Shown: positions 1-8,804, counted from the stretch's first letter. The stretch is DNA of 32,787 nucleotides from Akkermansiaceae bacterium (GCA_015061985.1 SUVN01000024.1:1-32787); one strand, 5' to 3'. Numbers and translations are program-made. The notes: generated by a model not told the origin, from the sequence alone.

Positions 1-201
1 CCCTCGAACTTCCTTTTCCACGGTTCGTTGCCTCCCCGCAGTTGTTCTTCAGGTCTGGGATTCCGCATCATCGCGGCTCCGCGCGGACTTTCACCGCAGT
101 GCGCATATCGCGTCGGTCGTACCAAAGAAAAAGCCGCTGCGGTTCATGATTCCGCAGCGGCTTTTTTGCATTTGTCAGAGACTCTTACAGTGCCGCGATG
201 A
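1..201 (+). pseudogene. Possible 3' end of a formylglycine-generating-enzyme (FGE/SUMF1)-like gene, partial
   Basis: Frame 1 is open from the window edge to a TGA at 199-201. Around residues 19-26 it reads SGLGFRIIAAP, which resembles the conserved GFR that ends FGE-sulfatase domains. What follows (about 40 residues) has no family resemblance. It reads straight through the hairpin terminator at 128-167 and overlaps the end of leuB by 17 bp. That is odd for an intact gene and suggests either a lost stop codon or a decayed gene. The opposite strand also has a short open frame here, but with rare-looking AGA/AGG/GGA codons. The assignment is tentative because only about 60 residues are visible. 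Confidence 0.28.
128..167 (-). terminator. Rho-independent terminator of leuB (probably bidirectional)
   Basis: The arm AAAAAGCCGCTGCGG (128-142) pairs with CCGCAGCGGC plus T-run (152-167) across a 9-nt loop. A and T runs on both sides let it work in either direction. It lies 18 nt beyond the leuB stop codon. Confidence 0.85.
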
Positions 202-1279
202 TGGCATCACCCATACCGACAGTGCCGACACGGATTTCACCCTCTGCGCCGGTGGCCAGATCACCGGTGCGATAACCGGCGGCGATAACGGCACGTACCG
301 CGCGGTCCACGTCATCCGCAGCAGCCGTCTCTCGGCAGGTGTAGCGCAGCATCATCCCCATGGAAAGAATCTGGGCAATGGGATTGGCGATACCCTTGCC
401 GGCAATATCAGGAGCGGAACCGCCGGAGGGTTCGTAGAGCCCGAAGAAGCTATCAGACCCCTCACAGAGCGAGGCACTGGGCAGCATGCCGAGAGAGCCA
501 CAGACGATGGCCATCTCATCCGTCAGGATATCACCAAAGGTGTTCTCCGTGACCAGAACATCGAACTGGCCGGGGTTGCGCACCAGCTGCATGGCCGCAT
601 TGTCCACATACATATGTGTGAGCTGCACATCCGGGTATTCAGCGGCAATGGTGTTCATAACCTCGCGCCACATCACGGAGGAGGCCAGCACGTTCGCCTT
701 GTCCACGCTGCACAGCTTGCCGCTGCGTCCGCGGGCGGCTTCAAAAGCCACGCGGGCGATGCGCTCCACCTCGCTCTTCTTGTAGACGAGGGTGTCGATA
801 CCCACGATTTCCCCATCGCGCTCGCCATAGAATTTCGGCTCGCCGAAATACATGCCGCCGGTCAGCTCACGCACGCAGAGGATATCAAAGCCATTGGGAA
901 TGAGTGAAGTCTTGATGGGGGAAGCCTCCACCAGCTCCGGCAGACAGATGCCGGGGCGCAGGTTGGCATACAGGGAGAAATGCTTACGCAGCGGCAGCAG
1001 CGCCCCGCGCTCCGGGCGCTCATCCGGGGGCAGCGTATCCCACTTCGGCCCACCCACAGAACCGAACAGAATGGCATCCGCCGCCTCACAGGCTGCCAGC
1101 GTCTCATCCGGCAGAGCCTTGCCGCAGTTGTCGATACCCGCACCGCCCACAAAACAGGCGGTACGCTCCGTGGCAAAACCATGTTTCTTCTCCAGAGCAT
1201 CCAGCACACGCAGTGCCTGCTCCATCACCTCGGGGCCGATTCCATCCCCTGCCAGTACAGCGATTTTGTAAGTGTTCAT
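185..1279 (-). CDS. leuB: 3-isopropylmalate dehydrogenase
   Basis: This is the NAD-dependent oxidative decarboxylase of leucine biosynthesis, converting 3-isopropylmalate to 2-isopropylmalate/2-ketoisocaproate; it is cytosolic and normally dimeric. The 364-residue length is typical. Visible motifs: GDGIGPE near the N-terminus (residues 12-18), [13 protein letters not shown] in the substrate-binding region, DKANVLASS, the Mg2+-binding [10 protein letters not shown], and the NAD-binding [14 protein letters not shown]. The ATG at 1279 is supported by a promoter whose predicted start lies only about 5 nt upstream, leaving no room for a longer protein. There is no Shine-Dalgarno. No other leu genes are in the window; the gene appears monocistronic with its own terminator and is divergent from the DUF3472 gene. 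Confidence 0.97.
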   Translation of the reverse strand: MNTYKIAVLAGDGIGPEVMEQALRVLDALEKKHGFATERTACFVGGAGIDNCGKALPDETLAACEAADAILFGSVGGPKWDTLPPDERPERGALLPLRKHFSLYANLRPGICLPELVEASPIKTSLIPNGFDILCVRELTGGMYFGEPKFYGERDGEIVGIDTLVYKKSEVERIARVAFEAARGRSGKLCSVDKANVLASSVMWREVMNTIAAEYPDVQLTHMYVDNAAMQLVRNPGQFDVLVTENTFGDILTDEMAIVCGSLGMLPSASLCEGSDSFFGLYEPSGGSAPDIAGKGIANPIAQILSMGMMLRYTCRETAAADDVDRAVRAVIAAGYRTGDLATGAEGEIRVGTVGMGDAIIAAL

Positions 1280-1290
1280 GTTCGCGGGAG

Positions 1291-1319
1291 AGTTTAGCGC
1301 CCTGCCTACTGTTTGTCAA
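1291..1319 (-). promoter_or_regulatory. Sigma70-type promoter of leuB
   Basis: On the minus strand: TTGACA (1319-1314), 17-bp spacer, TAAACT (1296-1291). The expected start is near 1284, about 5 nt before the ATG, giving an almost leaderless mRNA. Confidence 0.8.
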
Positions 1320-1358
1320 GCGAATGAGACCGGAGGAAGCCGTCGGGCGATAAATCTC

Positions 1359-1387
1359 TTGTCATGCCACCGCAAATTCTGTATAAT
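1359..1387 (+). promoter_or_regulatory. Sigma70-type promoter of the DUF3472 gene
   Basis: TTGTCA (1359-1364), 17-bp spacer, TATAAT (1382-1387). The expected start is about 1394, roughly 4 nt before the ATG at 1398. The in-frame ATG at 1386 lies inside the -10 box and cannot be the start. Confidence 0.82.
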
Positions 1388-1397
1388 GGAACGCGAT

Positions 1398-2372
1398 ATG
1401 AGAGTAACCTCCCGAATTCTGACAGGGTTGGTGGCGCTGGCGGGTATCCTTGGCCCGCAGGCTCTTGCTGACCGCTACGCTGATTACTGGAAACCGGAAA
1501 ACATGGCCAAACTCATGTGCGCTTCCGTTCATATCGGCTATCTGCCTGCCGTGGACAACTGCATGGCCGCCTATCAGGAAACCGTCATTGAAAAGAGTGC
1601 CCCGGGCACCTACTTCAGCTGCAACAACTTCTCCAACGGCTACATCGGCGTGCAGGAACTGGCCAACAAACGCGAGGACGGCTCCCCCATCCGCGTGGCT
1701 ATCTTCTCCATCTGGGATGCCAAGGATTCCGGCGACAACCCCCACGCCGCTCCTGAGCATGAACGCGCCAAGCTGGTGCAGCGCGGTGAAAACGTGCGCA
1801 CAGAGCGTTTCGGCGGCGAGGGTACGGGCGGCAAGTCCATGCGCGTGTTCGATTGGAAAGAGGGTGATGTCATCCGCACGCTCGTGATTGAAAAACCGGA
1901 CGGTGAGCACTTCCGCCAGATTGCCGGCTACCTCATGAACCCGGCCACCGGCGAGTGGGAGCTGATGAGCTGCTGGCGTGTGCAGGCCATTCGCCGCGGA
2001 CTGGGCGGCGGCTGCGGTTTTGTGGAAGACTTCCGCCGCAACATCGAGTCCAAGAGCTACGAGCGCCGCGCCACCTTCGGCCCTGCTTTCCGCTGGGACG
2101 GCAAGAAGTGGCATCCTGCCACGGAGTTCCGCTTCACTAAAGACGGCAACCCCAACAACACCATCAACTGCCGCTTCAACCCGCAGCGCGGCTACTTCTC
2201 TCTGGCCACCGGCGGCAACATCGCCATGGAGCCCGATTTCAAGGTGTTTGAAACCAAATCCCTGCCGGTGCAGCCCACCGCTCAGGAACCAGGCGAGGAT
2301 GTCATGAAGCTCATCAACGCCCCCAAGCTCGACATCCTCGAATACGAGGATATGGGCGCTGAAATCAAGTAA
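1398..2372 (+). CDS. Secreted DUF3472 domain protein
   Basis: 324 residues. The first 24 residues form a signal peptide (MRVTSRILTGL..., cleavage predicted after ALA), so the mature protein is exported, probably to the periplasm or cell surface. The rest matches the DUF3472 pattern: GYIGVQ, IFSIWD, the glycine-rich FGGEGTGGKS, a tryptophan segment before the hydrophobic strand VIRTLVIEKPDG, then ELMSCWR and FVEDFRRN followed by RRATFGPAF. DUF3472 proteins are extracellular and have no firm biochemical role; some occur with carbohydrate-active genes, but nothing next to this one indicates a substrate. The start at 1398 follows from the promoter (TATAAT at 1382-1387); a longer frame to 1272 would lie upstream of transcription. 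No Shine-Dalgarno. A terminator follows. Confidence 0.85.
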   Translation: MRVTSRILTGLVALAGILGPQALADRYADYWKPENMAKLMCASVHIGYLPAVDNCMAAYQETVIEKSAPGTYFSCNNFSNGYIGVQELANKREDGSPIRVAIFSIWDAKDSGDNPHAAPEHERAKLVQRGENVRTERFGGEGTGGKSMRVFDWKEGDVIRTLVIEKPDGEHFRQIAGYLMNPATGEWELMSCWRVQAIRRGLGGGCGFVEDFRRNIESKSYERRATFGPAFRWDGKKWHPATEFRFTKDGNPNNTINCRFNPQRGYFSLATGGNIAMEPDFKVFETKSLPVQPTAQEPGEDVMKLINAPKLDILEYEDMGAEIK

Positions 2373-2398
2373 GCTTCTCCCCGGCAACAACTTAATCT

Positions 2399-2438
2399 AC
2401 CGGGCGGGTCCACATGCGCAGACCCGCCCGGTCTCTTT
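2399..2438 (+). terminator. Rho-independent terminator of the DUF3472 gene
   Basis: ACCGGGCGGGTC (2399-2410) pairs with GACCCGCCCGGT (2421-2432), a perfect 12-bp stem with a 10-nt loop, followed by CTCTTTCT. Confidence 0.85.
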
Positions 2439-2453
2439 CTGCACGGCAGCGGC

Positions 2454-2483
2454 AAAAAAAGGCTGCGAGAGAGCCGTTTTTTC
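2454..2483 (+). terminator. Second terminator-like hairpin just before the hpf promoter
   Basis: An A-run plus GGCT (2454-2464) pairs with AGCC and a T-run (2472-2482), with one bulged G. It abuts the hpf -35 box and probably insulates hpf from upstream readthrough. Confidence 0.5.
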
Positions 2484-2512
2484 TTGCAAAAATGGATGAC
2501 AGCGGTTAATAT
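2484..2512 (+). promoter_or_regulatory. Sigma70-type promoter of hpf
   Basis: TTGCAA (2484-2489), 17-bp spacer, TAATAT (2507-2512). The expected start is near 2519, giving a leader of about 70 nt, one of the longer ones here. A weak purine-rich site (AGAAAGAGG) precedes the ATG. Confidence 0.7.
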
Positions 2513-2587
2513 GAGTATTGCAGAAAGGACGTTTGACGGCCTTCCCCTGCACCAACAGAAACCAACCAATAGAAAGAGGTACAGACC

Positions 2588-3187
2588 ATGCCGAATTCAG
2601 AAACGAACATTACTGTTACGGGGCGTCACATTGAAGTGACAGAGGCAATCCGCGAATTCGCCACAAAGAAAATCCAGGGCATTCATATCGACTATCCGAA
2701 GATTGTGGAAGCCCGTGTGGTGGTGGATGTGCAAAAGGATCGACAGATGGCAGAAATTGTTCTGTTTTGTGCTGACCACATCACTATCCAGGCATCGACC
2801 ACAGGGGCAGACCTGTATGCCGCCATTGATGAGACGATTACCAAGATTATGCGCCGCATGCGCAAGCACAAAACCCGCCTCATGAAGCATTTCCGCCCGC
2901 ACCGCTCCAAGAGCATCCGCAAGCTGGACGAAAAAGTTTACGAGGAGGAAGTGCTGGATTACGATGTGGACACCGATGCACCGGAAGACCCGAAGCCCGT
3001 GCGCATCTCCCGCGAAGGCTACGACCTGCGCACCATGTACAAGGAAGATGCCATCATGGAGCTGGAAATCTCCGGCAAGCCTTTCGTGCTGTACCGCAAT
3101 GCCCGCCGCAACGTGCTGCAGATTGTCTACCGTCTCAGCCCCGGCGAGTATTCCATCATTGAGCTGGGCAACGAGCTGAAGGCCTGA
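2588..3187 (+). CDS. hpf: Ribosome hibernation promoting factor, long form
   Basis: 199 residues, the length of long HPF. Residues 1-105 are the ribosome-binding S30AE domain (ITVTGRHIEVTEAIREFATKKI, then the beta strand ARVVVDVQKDRQMAEIVLF and the basic helix MRRMRKHKTRLMKHF). After an acidic linker (about 115-140) comes the C-terminal dimerisation domain (VRISREGYDLRTMYKEDAIMEL...FVLYRNA...VVYRLSPGEYSIIEL-like). Long HPF pairs 70S ribosomes into inactive 100S dimers in stationary phase or under stress. The gene is monocistronic, with a promoter, a leader of about 70 nt and a terminator of its own. The start is the first in-frame ATG after the leader, with a modest GAGG about 9 nt upstream. 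Confidence 0.93.
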   Translation: MPNSETNITVTGRHIEVTEAIREFATKKIQGIHIDYPKIVEARVVVDVQKDRQMAEIVLFCADHITIQASTTGADLYAAIDETITKIMRRMRKHKTRLMKHFRPHRSKSIRKLDEKVYEEEVLDYDVDTDAPEDPKPVRISREGYDLRTMYKEDAIMELEISGKPFVLYRNARRNVLQIVYRLSPGEYSIIELGNELKA

Positions 3188-3232
3188 TACCCGGCCAAGG
3201 CGGGAAGACCCGCCGCATCCACTTTCAGATTC

Positions 3233-3267
3233 ACGGCTGCACTGCACGGTGCAGCCGTTTTCTTTTA
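3233..3267 (+). terminator. Rho-independent terminator of hpf
   Basis: ACGGCTGCAC (3233-3242) pairs with GTGCAGCCGT (3249-3258) around a 6-nt loop, followed by TTTTCTTTT. Confidence 0.88.
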
Positions 3268-3286
3268 ACCGAATAAGAGATAGAAC

Positions 3287-3315
3287 TTGCCAAAACAGGA
3301 TATTTGTAGTACCCT
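3287..3315 (+). promoter_or_regulatory. Weak candidate promoter of the SLC13 transporter
   Basis: TTGCCA (3287-3292), 17-bp spacer, TACCCT (3310-3315; it keeps the three most conserved -10 bases only). The string TTGCCAAAACAGG here also occurs at the hppA promoter on the other strand (23176-23164). Confidence 0.35.
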
Positions 3316-3401
3316 CTATACGTGCACGGGCACGCGGGAGTCTCAACAGACAGGCTGAGGCGCCCTCGGGCGCGCGTATGGTAACTTATCTGCTAAGTAC
3401 T

Positions 3402-5105
3402 ATGAACACCACTATCAAAAGCCTGATTAAAATCATTATCGTGCTGCTCCTGAGCGGCAGCATGCTCATGATTCCGTTTGAAGAAATGGGGGTGCCCATC
3501 AATGTCATCCAGGCGCGAGTCATCGCCCTGTTCATTTTTGCCGCACTCATGTGGATTCTGGAACCCATCCCGATTTGGACCACCTCTGTGCTGGTGATTA
3601 CGCTCACCGTCATGGGCATGTCCAACCAGTCTCTCAACTTCCTGCAGGTGCAGCGCTATGATGCAGGTACCGTGAAAGCCATCATTGCGGATGCCTACGG
3701 TCCCGGCGCAGATGCCAGGACTGTGGAGGCTACGCAGGATGCCGTGCTGGCGGATTTGAAGAAGCAGACAAGTCTCAGCTCCGGCTACGTGCGCAACACC
3801 ATCAACACCGCTATCCTCAAGCCGGTGGTGGCCAATAAGGCTGACGACGCTCAGAAAACCGCCCTTCTGGCAGCCTCTGCCAAGCTGTATGACGGCGAAC
3901 TGAGCCGTAAGATTGATGAGCTGAAGCTCGTAAGCGTGACCAAGCAGCGCAGCGTGTTTGCCACCTTTGCCGACCCCATCATCATCCTCTTCCTCGGTGG
4001 ATTCTTCCTGGCAGATGCCGCCACCAAGTACCGTCTGGACATCAACCTGGCCCGAGTCCTGCTCAAACCCTTCGGCACCAATCCCAAGTTTGTGCTGCTG
4101 GGGCTCATGAGCGTGACGGCCATCTTCTCCATGTTCATGAGCAACACGGCCACCGCTGCCATGATGCTTGCCCTGCTCACCCCCGTGCTGGCTCTCTTCA
4201 AACCGGAGGACCGCGGCCGAGCTGCCTTTGCCCTCTGCATCCCCGTGGGTGCCAACGTCGGCGGCATCGGCACTCCCATCGGCACCCCGCCCAACGCCAT
4301 CGCCCTCAAGGCCATGCAGGACATGGGGCTGGATGTTTCCTTCGGCAAGTGGATGGCTTTCGGCATTCCCTTTGTGATTATCATGCTGCTGGTGGGCTGG
4401 CTTATCCTCATCAAGATGTTCCCCATCTCCCAACCCAGCCTGGACCTCTCCAAGGAACTCAAGGGTAAATTCCTCAAGACTCCCAAGGCCATCGTCGTCT
4501 ACGCCACCTTCATCATCACCATCCTCATGTGGATTATCCCCAAGGAGTACCACGGGCTGGATGCCAACACCGTGGCCATCATCCCCATCGCCGTGTTCTC
4601 CGTGACGGGCGTTATCTCCAAGAAAGACCTCAAGTCCATGAGCTGGGATGTGCTCTGGCTGGTAGCCGGCGGCTTCGCTCTGGGTGTTGCCCTCAGTGAA
4701 ACCAACCTGGCCAAGGACATGATCAGCGCCATTCCCTTCGGCGAGTGGAACTCCACCGTTCTGCTCATCGGTGCCAGCTGCATCTGCCTCTTCATGGCCA
4801 CCTTCATGAGCCACACGGCTACCGCCGCCCTGCTGGTGCCCATTCTGGCCGGCGTGGCCGGTGCCATGCTTGCCACCGGCTCCATGGACAACCCCGGCGC
4901 TGTCGCTCTGCTGGTCACGGTAGCCTTCGCCTCCTCTCTCGGCATGGCGCTGCCCATCTCCACTCCGCCCAATGCCATGGCATACGCCACCGGTCTTGTG
5001 GAGCAGAAAGGCATGGCCATCTCCGGCACCATCCTCTGCATCCTGGGGCTTGTCATCACCATCGTCATGATGACCCTCCTCGGCTCTGCCGGATTCTTCG
5101 GCTAA
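3402..5105 (+). CDS. SLC13/DASS family Na+-coupled anion (di/tricarboxylate or similar) symporter
   Basis: 567 residues from ATG 3402, an inner-membrane carrier with about 11 hydrophobic segments. The first repeat has the SNT motif (SNTATAAMM, about 247-255) and GTPIGTPPNAIA (about 290-301). The second repeat has SHTATAALL in the equivalent place and LPISTPPNAMA. These are the Na+ and substrate hairpin tips of the divalent-anion:Na+ symporter family, whose substrates include succinate, malate, citrate and sulfate. The substrate cannot be fixed from sequence. Two oddities: a hydrophilic segment of about 110 residues (80-190) before the first re-entrant hairpin, much longer than usual, and His instead of Asn in the second SNT. 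An upstream ATG at 3378 (MVTYLLST...) is possible; 3402 is preferred because it opens directly into the first membrane helix. Neither has a Shine-Dalgarno. Confidence 0.88.
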   Translation: MNTTIKSLIKIIIVLLLSGSMLMIPFEEMGVPINVIQARVIALFIFAALMWILEPIPIWTTSVLVITLTVMGMSNQSLNFLQVQRYDAGTVKAIIADAYGPGADARTVEATQDAVLADLKKQTSLSSGYVRNTINTAILKPVVANKADDAQKTALLAASAKLYDGELSRKIDELKLVSVTKQRSVFATFADPIIILFLGGFFLADAATKYRLDINLARVLLKPFGTNPKFVLLGLMSVTAIFSMFMSNTATAAMMLALLTPVLALFKPEDRGRAAFALCIPVGANVGGIGTPIGTPPNAIALKAMQDMGLDVSFGKWMAFGIPFVIIMLLVGWLILIKMFPISQPSLDLSKELKGKFLKTPKAIVVYATFIITILMWIIPKEYHGLDANTVAIIPIAVFSVTGVISKKDLKSMSWDVLWLVAGGFALGVALSETNLAKDMISAIPFGEWNSTVLLIGASCICLFMATFMSHTATAALLVPILAGVAGAMLATGSMDNPGAVALLVTVAFASSLGMALPISTPPNAMAYATGLVEQKGMAISGTILCILGLVITIVMMTLLGSAGFFG

Positions 5106-5132
5106 ACGCGACTTTCACACAAAAAAGCTTTC

Positions 5133-5167
5133 CGCCTGTCGGTTCCCCACCGACAGGCGTTTTTTTG
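5133..5167 (+). terminator. Rho-independent terminator of the SLC13 gene
   Basis: CGCCTGTCGG (5133-5142) pairs with CCGACAGGCG (5150-5159), followed by seven T. Confidence 0.93.
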
Positions 5168-5193
5168 GCATCATCAAAACCAGAAGACCCATT

Positions 5194-5236
5194 CAAAAAA
5201 ACCGCCCGACCGGGCAGGAATACGCGGTCGGGCGGT
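5194..5236 (-). terminator. Rho-independent terminator of pheT
   Basis: ACCGCCCGACC (5201-5211) pairs with GGTCGGGCGGT (5226-5236). On the minus strand a T-run (complement of 5194-5200) follows the stem. It lies 23 nt after the pheT stop, back to back with the SLC13 terminator. Confidence 0.9.
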
Positions 5237-5259
5237 GAAAATGGGAATGAAGTACCGGA

Positions 5260-7755
5260 TTAACGGAACTTGAGGTCCTTCACCTTGGCGGCGAGGGTAT
5301 CGAGCACCTGCTTGTGGGCGGCATCGACCTCAGGCGCGGTGAGGGTCTTCTTCGCATCGCGATAGAGGAAGGTGTAGGTCATGGCCTTGCGGTCAGCGGC
5401 GAGCTTCTCACCGGAGGGGTCGCAGAACACGTCCTTGAGCTGGTAGGCAACCAACAGCTTCTGCTTGGCAGCCTGAATGGCTTTCACGATGTCGGCATTG
5501 CGGGTATCGGCGGGAACATCCAGAGAGGCATCGCGCCCGGAACCGGGGAACTGGGGCAAATCCACCGCCTTGAAGGGGGCGGTAGCCACCTGCTGGAGCT
5601 TGCGCAAATCCAGCTCTGCGTAGTAGGACTCCATGGGCAGCCCCAGCGTACGGCAGGTTGCCAGCGCAATGCGGGCCACGTAGCCGCAGGCCTGGTTGTT
5701 AATCAGAATATCAGCCCCCACGGCAGCCGTCTCACGAGCCTGCTTGGCGGGGTTGAGCGTGATTTCCGCCTTGGGCACCAGGATATCCAGCACGGCGCGC
5801 AGGTGCTCGAAATGAGCCTCACCCGGCTTGGTGTCTGCCCAGCTGGCGGGGTTGAGCTTGCCGGCCATGAAGATGCCCAGCACCTCGTTTTCGATATCCT
5901 TGCCCTTGCCGCCGCCGGTGTTGCGGAACACGCGACCGCACTCGAAGAAGCGCAGCACCTCCAGCCCCTGGTTCATGTTGCGGGCAGCCACGGAGATGAG
6001 GCCGGGTGCCAGCGAGGGACGCAGGGTGGAGTGGTCCTCAGAGATGGGAAGAGACACGCGGATGATATCGCCCTCCATGAGCGGCTTGATGGGCAGAGCA
6101 TGCTCCACGCTGGCAATGGTGGGGTCGATGCTCTCCGCAGCGATGAGCTTGAAGGTCTGCGCCTCCCAGAAACCGGCACCGGCCAGCTTGCGGGAGAGCG
6201 CCATGCGGTAATCGCCGGCGCGGTCGTGCGCACTCTCCTCCACGTAGATGGAGGTGTTGGTGGCGGGGATGTTGTCGATGCCGTACACGCGCACCACTTC
6301 CTCCAGCAGGTCACAGCTGCGCTTCAGATCCAGACGCCAGGGCGGGCAATCCCAGGTGCCCTTGCCGTCAATCTCTCGCAAGCCGAGCTGGCGCAGGATG
6401 CGGGCTGCCTCCAGGTGGGGGATGGAGGCGTTGGTCATGACGTCCAGCTCCTTCCAATCCAGCTGCACCTGGTCGAGGGCGTAGTAAATCTTACCCTCCG
6501 TGCCCTGTTCCAGCACGGTGGCATTGGTGGCGTTCTCCTCCGGCACCAGACAGGGGGCCTGACCACCCACCAGCACCGGCTCAGCCGTGCCGCCGGCACA
6601 CTCCAGAATCAGCTCAATGGCGCGGGCAGCAGCGCGCAGCACATTCCAGGGGGAAGTTCCGCGCTCAAAACGGTAGGAGGAATCGGAGCCCAGTGCCAGA
6701 CGACGGCTGGTGAAGCGGATGTTGCTGCGCAGGAACCAGGCGGATTCCAGCACAATGTCCGTGGTACTCTCCGTCACCCCGGAATCCAGACCACCCATCA
6801 CACCACCCAGTGCCAACGCGGCACCGGAGGCATCGGAAATGACGATATCTTCCGGCGTAAGGCTGTACTGCTCATTCATGAGGCTGGTGAAGGATTCACC
6901 CTCGGCAGCGCGGCGGATGTTCAGCCCGCCGGTGAGCTTGGCGGCATCAAAGGCATGCAGCGGGTGCCCCAGCTCAAAGAGGCAGTAGTTGGTGATGTCC
7001 ACCACGTTGTTGATGGGGCGCAGACCGATGGATACCAGACGGTCTGCCAGCCAGGCCGGGGAAGGACCAATCTTTACGCCGCTGATGCGGGTGGCGGTGT
7101 AGAACGGGCAGATTTCCGGTGCGGAAAGGGTGATGTAATCACCCGCAGGGCAGGTCTGAATGGCTGCGGTGGGCTGCTCTGCCGGGTCCTGTTTGAGAGT
7201 GCGACCGGTGATACCGGCCAGCTCGCGCGCCATGCCCCAGTGACTCAGCAGGTCGGGACGGTTCGGTGTGATTTCCAGCTCGAAAATGGTATCAGTGGGC
7301 ACGAATGTGCGCACGGGGGTGCCCACGGCGTAGTCCTGCGGCAGAATCCACAGACCGTGTTCCTTGTCCGGCAGCCCCAGCTCAGAAGCGGAGCAAAGCA
7401 TACCGCGGCTCTCTACACCGCGCAGCTTGCCGTCCTTGATTTCCCAGCCGCCGGGCAGTACTGCCCCGGGCAGGGCACAGGGCACTTTGTCGCCCACCTT
7501 GTAATTCTGTGCGCCGCAGACAATCTGGCGCAGCGAGCCCTCCCCGGCGTCTACCATGCAGACGTTCAGGTGGTCACTGCCCTCCACGGGTGTCTTTTCC
7601 ATGACCTGCGCCACGACCACAAGGTCGGTGGTCACGCCGCGCTCCTGGATACCCTCCACCTCAATACCGGCAAAGGTGAGCATATCGGCCATCTCCTGAG
7701 TGCCGAGACCCTCCAGATCAATGTAGCTTGAAAGCCAATTAAGAGAAACGTTCAT
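5260..7755 (-). CDS. pheT: Phenylalanine--tRNA ligase, beta subunit
   Basis: 831 residues, slightly longer than the usual 790-800. The order is the bacterial one: N-terminal MNVSLNWLSSYIDL, the OB-fold tRNA-binding domain (about 40-150, with SDHLNVCMVDAG and QIVCGAQN), the B3/B4 editing domain (about 215-390, RPINNVVDITNY...GHPLHAFDA), B5 (about 415-490), the catalytic-like core, and a C-terminal ferredoxin-fold anticodon-binding domain (about 735-831, starting FPGSGRDASLDV). PheT edits Tyr-tRNA(Phe), binds tRNA and completes the (alpha-beta)2 enzyme with PheS. It starts 24 nt after pheS on the same strand, so the two are almost certainly cotranscribed from the promoter at 8805-8833. Confidence 0.97.
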   Translation of the reverse strand: MNVSLNWLSSYIDLEGLGTQEMADMLTFAGIEVEGIQERGVTTDLVVVAQVMEKTPVEGSDHLNVCMVDAGEGSLRQIVCGAQNYKVGDKVPCALPGAVLPGGWEIKDGKLRGVESRGMLCSASELGLPDKEHGLWILPQDYAVGTPVRTFVPTDTIFELEITPNRPDLLSHWGMARELAGITGRTLKQDPAEQPTAAIQTCPAGDYITLSAPEICPFYTATRISGVKIGPSPAWLADRLVSIGLRPINNVVDITNYCLFELGHPLHAFDAAKLTGGLNIRRAAEGESFTSLMNEQYSLTPEDIVISDASGAALALGGVMGGLDSGVTESTTDIVLESAWFLRSNIRFTSRRLALGSDSSYRFERGTSPWNVLRAAARAIELILECAGGTAEPVLVGGQAPCLVPEENATNATVLEQGTEGKIYYALDQVQLDWKELDVMTNASIPHLEAARILRQLGLREIDGKGTWDCPPWRLDLKRSCDLLEEVVRVYGIDNIPATNTSIYVEESAHDRAGDYRMALSRKLAGAGFWEAQTFKLIAAESIDPTIASVEHALPIKPLMEGDIIRVSLPISEDHSTLRPSLAPGLISVAARNMNQGLEVLRFFECGRVFRNTGGGKGKDIENEVLGIFMAGKLNPASWADTKPGEAHFEHLRAVLDILVPKAEITLNPAKQARETAAVGADILINNQACGYVARIALATCRTLGLPMESYYAELDLRKLQQVATAPFKAVDLPQFPGSGRDASLDVPADTRNADIVKAIQAAKQKLLVAYQLKDVFCDPSGEKLAADRKAMTYTFLYRDAKKTLTAPEVDAAHKQVLDTLAAKVKDLKFR

Positions 7756-7779
7756 TGCTATGTATAGAGAGTGAGAGGT

Positions 7780-8790
7780 TTATTGGAACTGAGCGAGGAA
7801 GCGGACATCGTTCTCGATGAGCAGGCGGATATCGCGGATACCCCAGCGAATCATGGCCAGACGCTCCAGGCCGATACCGAAGGCAAAGCCGGTGCAGCCG
7901 GAGTAGAGCTGCTTGCCGGTCTCGCGGTCAATGGCCTCGAACACGGCGGGGTTCACCATGCCGCAGCCGGCAATCTCAATCCAGCGCGGTGCCTGCCCCG
8001 CCGCCTGCAGCAGCACGTCAATCTCAAAGCTCGGTTCCGTGAAGGGGAAGAAATGCGGGCGGAAACGCACGGCGGTGTCGCTGCCGAAAAGCGCCTTGAG
8101 CATGTATTCCAGCGTGCCTTTCAGGTCGCCCACGCTCACGTTCTTGTCCACATACAGACCCTCAATCTGGTTGAAGGCAGAGAGGTGCGTGGCATCGATG
8201 GCATCGCGGCGAAACGCAGAACCCGGGCAGATGATGCGCACGGGAGGCGCCTGTTTTTCCATGGTGCGGGCCTGCACGGTGCTGGTCTGGGTGCGCAGCA
8301 GCTTGCCGCTGTCGAAATAGAAAGTGTCCTTCTCATTGCGGGCGGGGTGATCATCCGGCGTGTTGAGTGCGTCAAAGCAGTGCCACTCATCCTCAATCTC
8401 CGGGCCGTCGGACAGCGTGAAGCCCATGCGGCGCAGGATGCGCACCGCTTCATCGCGCACGATGGAGATGGGGTGCAGTCCGCCGGTCGGCAGGGCAGCA
8501 CCGGGCATGGTAAAGTCCACACCGGCTACAGCGGCGGCATCCAGCTGTTGCTGCAGCTCGTTGCGGCGGTTTTCCAGTGCAGCGGTGATGGCGGCGCGGG
8601 CCTCATTGAGCAGAGCGCCCACGGCGGGCTTCTCCTCCTTAGGCACATCGCGCATCCCCTGCTGCACCTGGGTCAGACTTCCCTTCTTACCGAGAATACC
8701 CACACGGGCATCCTCCAGAGCCTTCATGTCGGCAATGCCGGCAATGCGCTCCAGGGCCTCTGCTTGTACGCTTGCTATCCGTTCTTTCAT
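7780..8790 (-). CDS. pheS: Phenylalanine--tRNA ligase, alpha subunit
   Basis: 336 residues, typical of bacterial PheS. The N-terminal coiled coil (about 1-95) contacts tRNA. The class II catalytic core follows: HPISIVRDEAVRILRRMGF (motif 1 region), then NEKDTFYFD and LLRTQTSTVQARTM (motif 2), and GFAFGIGLERLAMIRWGI near the C-terminus (motif 3, ATP binding). It charges tRNA(Phe) with phenylalanine as part of an (alpha-beta)2 complex. The promoter lies directly upstream with an expected transcript start only about 8 nt before the ATG. No attenuator or T-box leader fits in that space, so regulation, if any, would act at the promoter; a 14-bp palindrome sits 15 bp upstream of the -35 box. Confidence 0.97.
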   Translation of the reverse strand: MKERIASVQAEALERIAGIADMKALEDARVGILGKKGSLTQVQQGMRDVPKEEKPAVGALLNEARAAITAALENRRNELQQQLDAAAVAGVDFTMPGAALPTGGLHPISIVRDEAVRILRRMGFTLSDGPEIEDEWHCFDALNTPDDHPARNEKDTFYFDSGKLLRTQTSTVQARTMEKQAPPVRIICPGSAFRRDAIDATHLSAFNQIEGLYVDKNVSVGDLKGTLEYMLKALFGSDTAVRFRPHFFPFTEPSFEIDVLLQAAGQAPRWIEIAGCGMVNPAVFEAIDRETGKQLYSGCTGFAFGIGLERLAMIRWGIRDIRLLIENDVRFLAQFQ

Positions 8791-8804
8791 GATGTTCGCG
8801 CAAG

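Noticed and set aside
1272..1397. N-terminal extension of the DUF3472 protein
   Set aside because: The sequence contains the promoter (TTGTCA-17-TATAAT), and a signal peptide begins exactly at ATG 1398.
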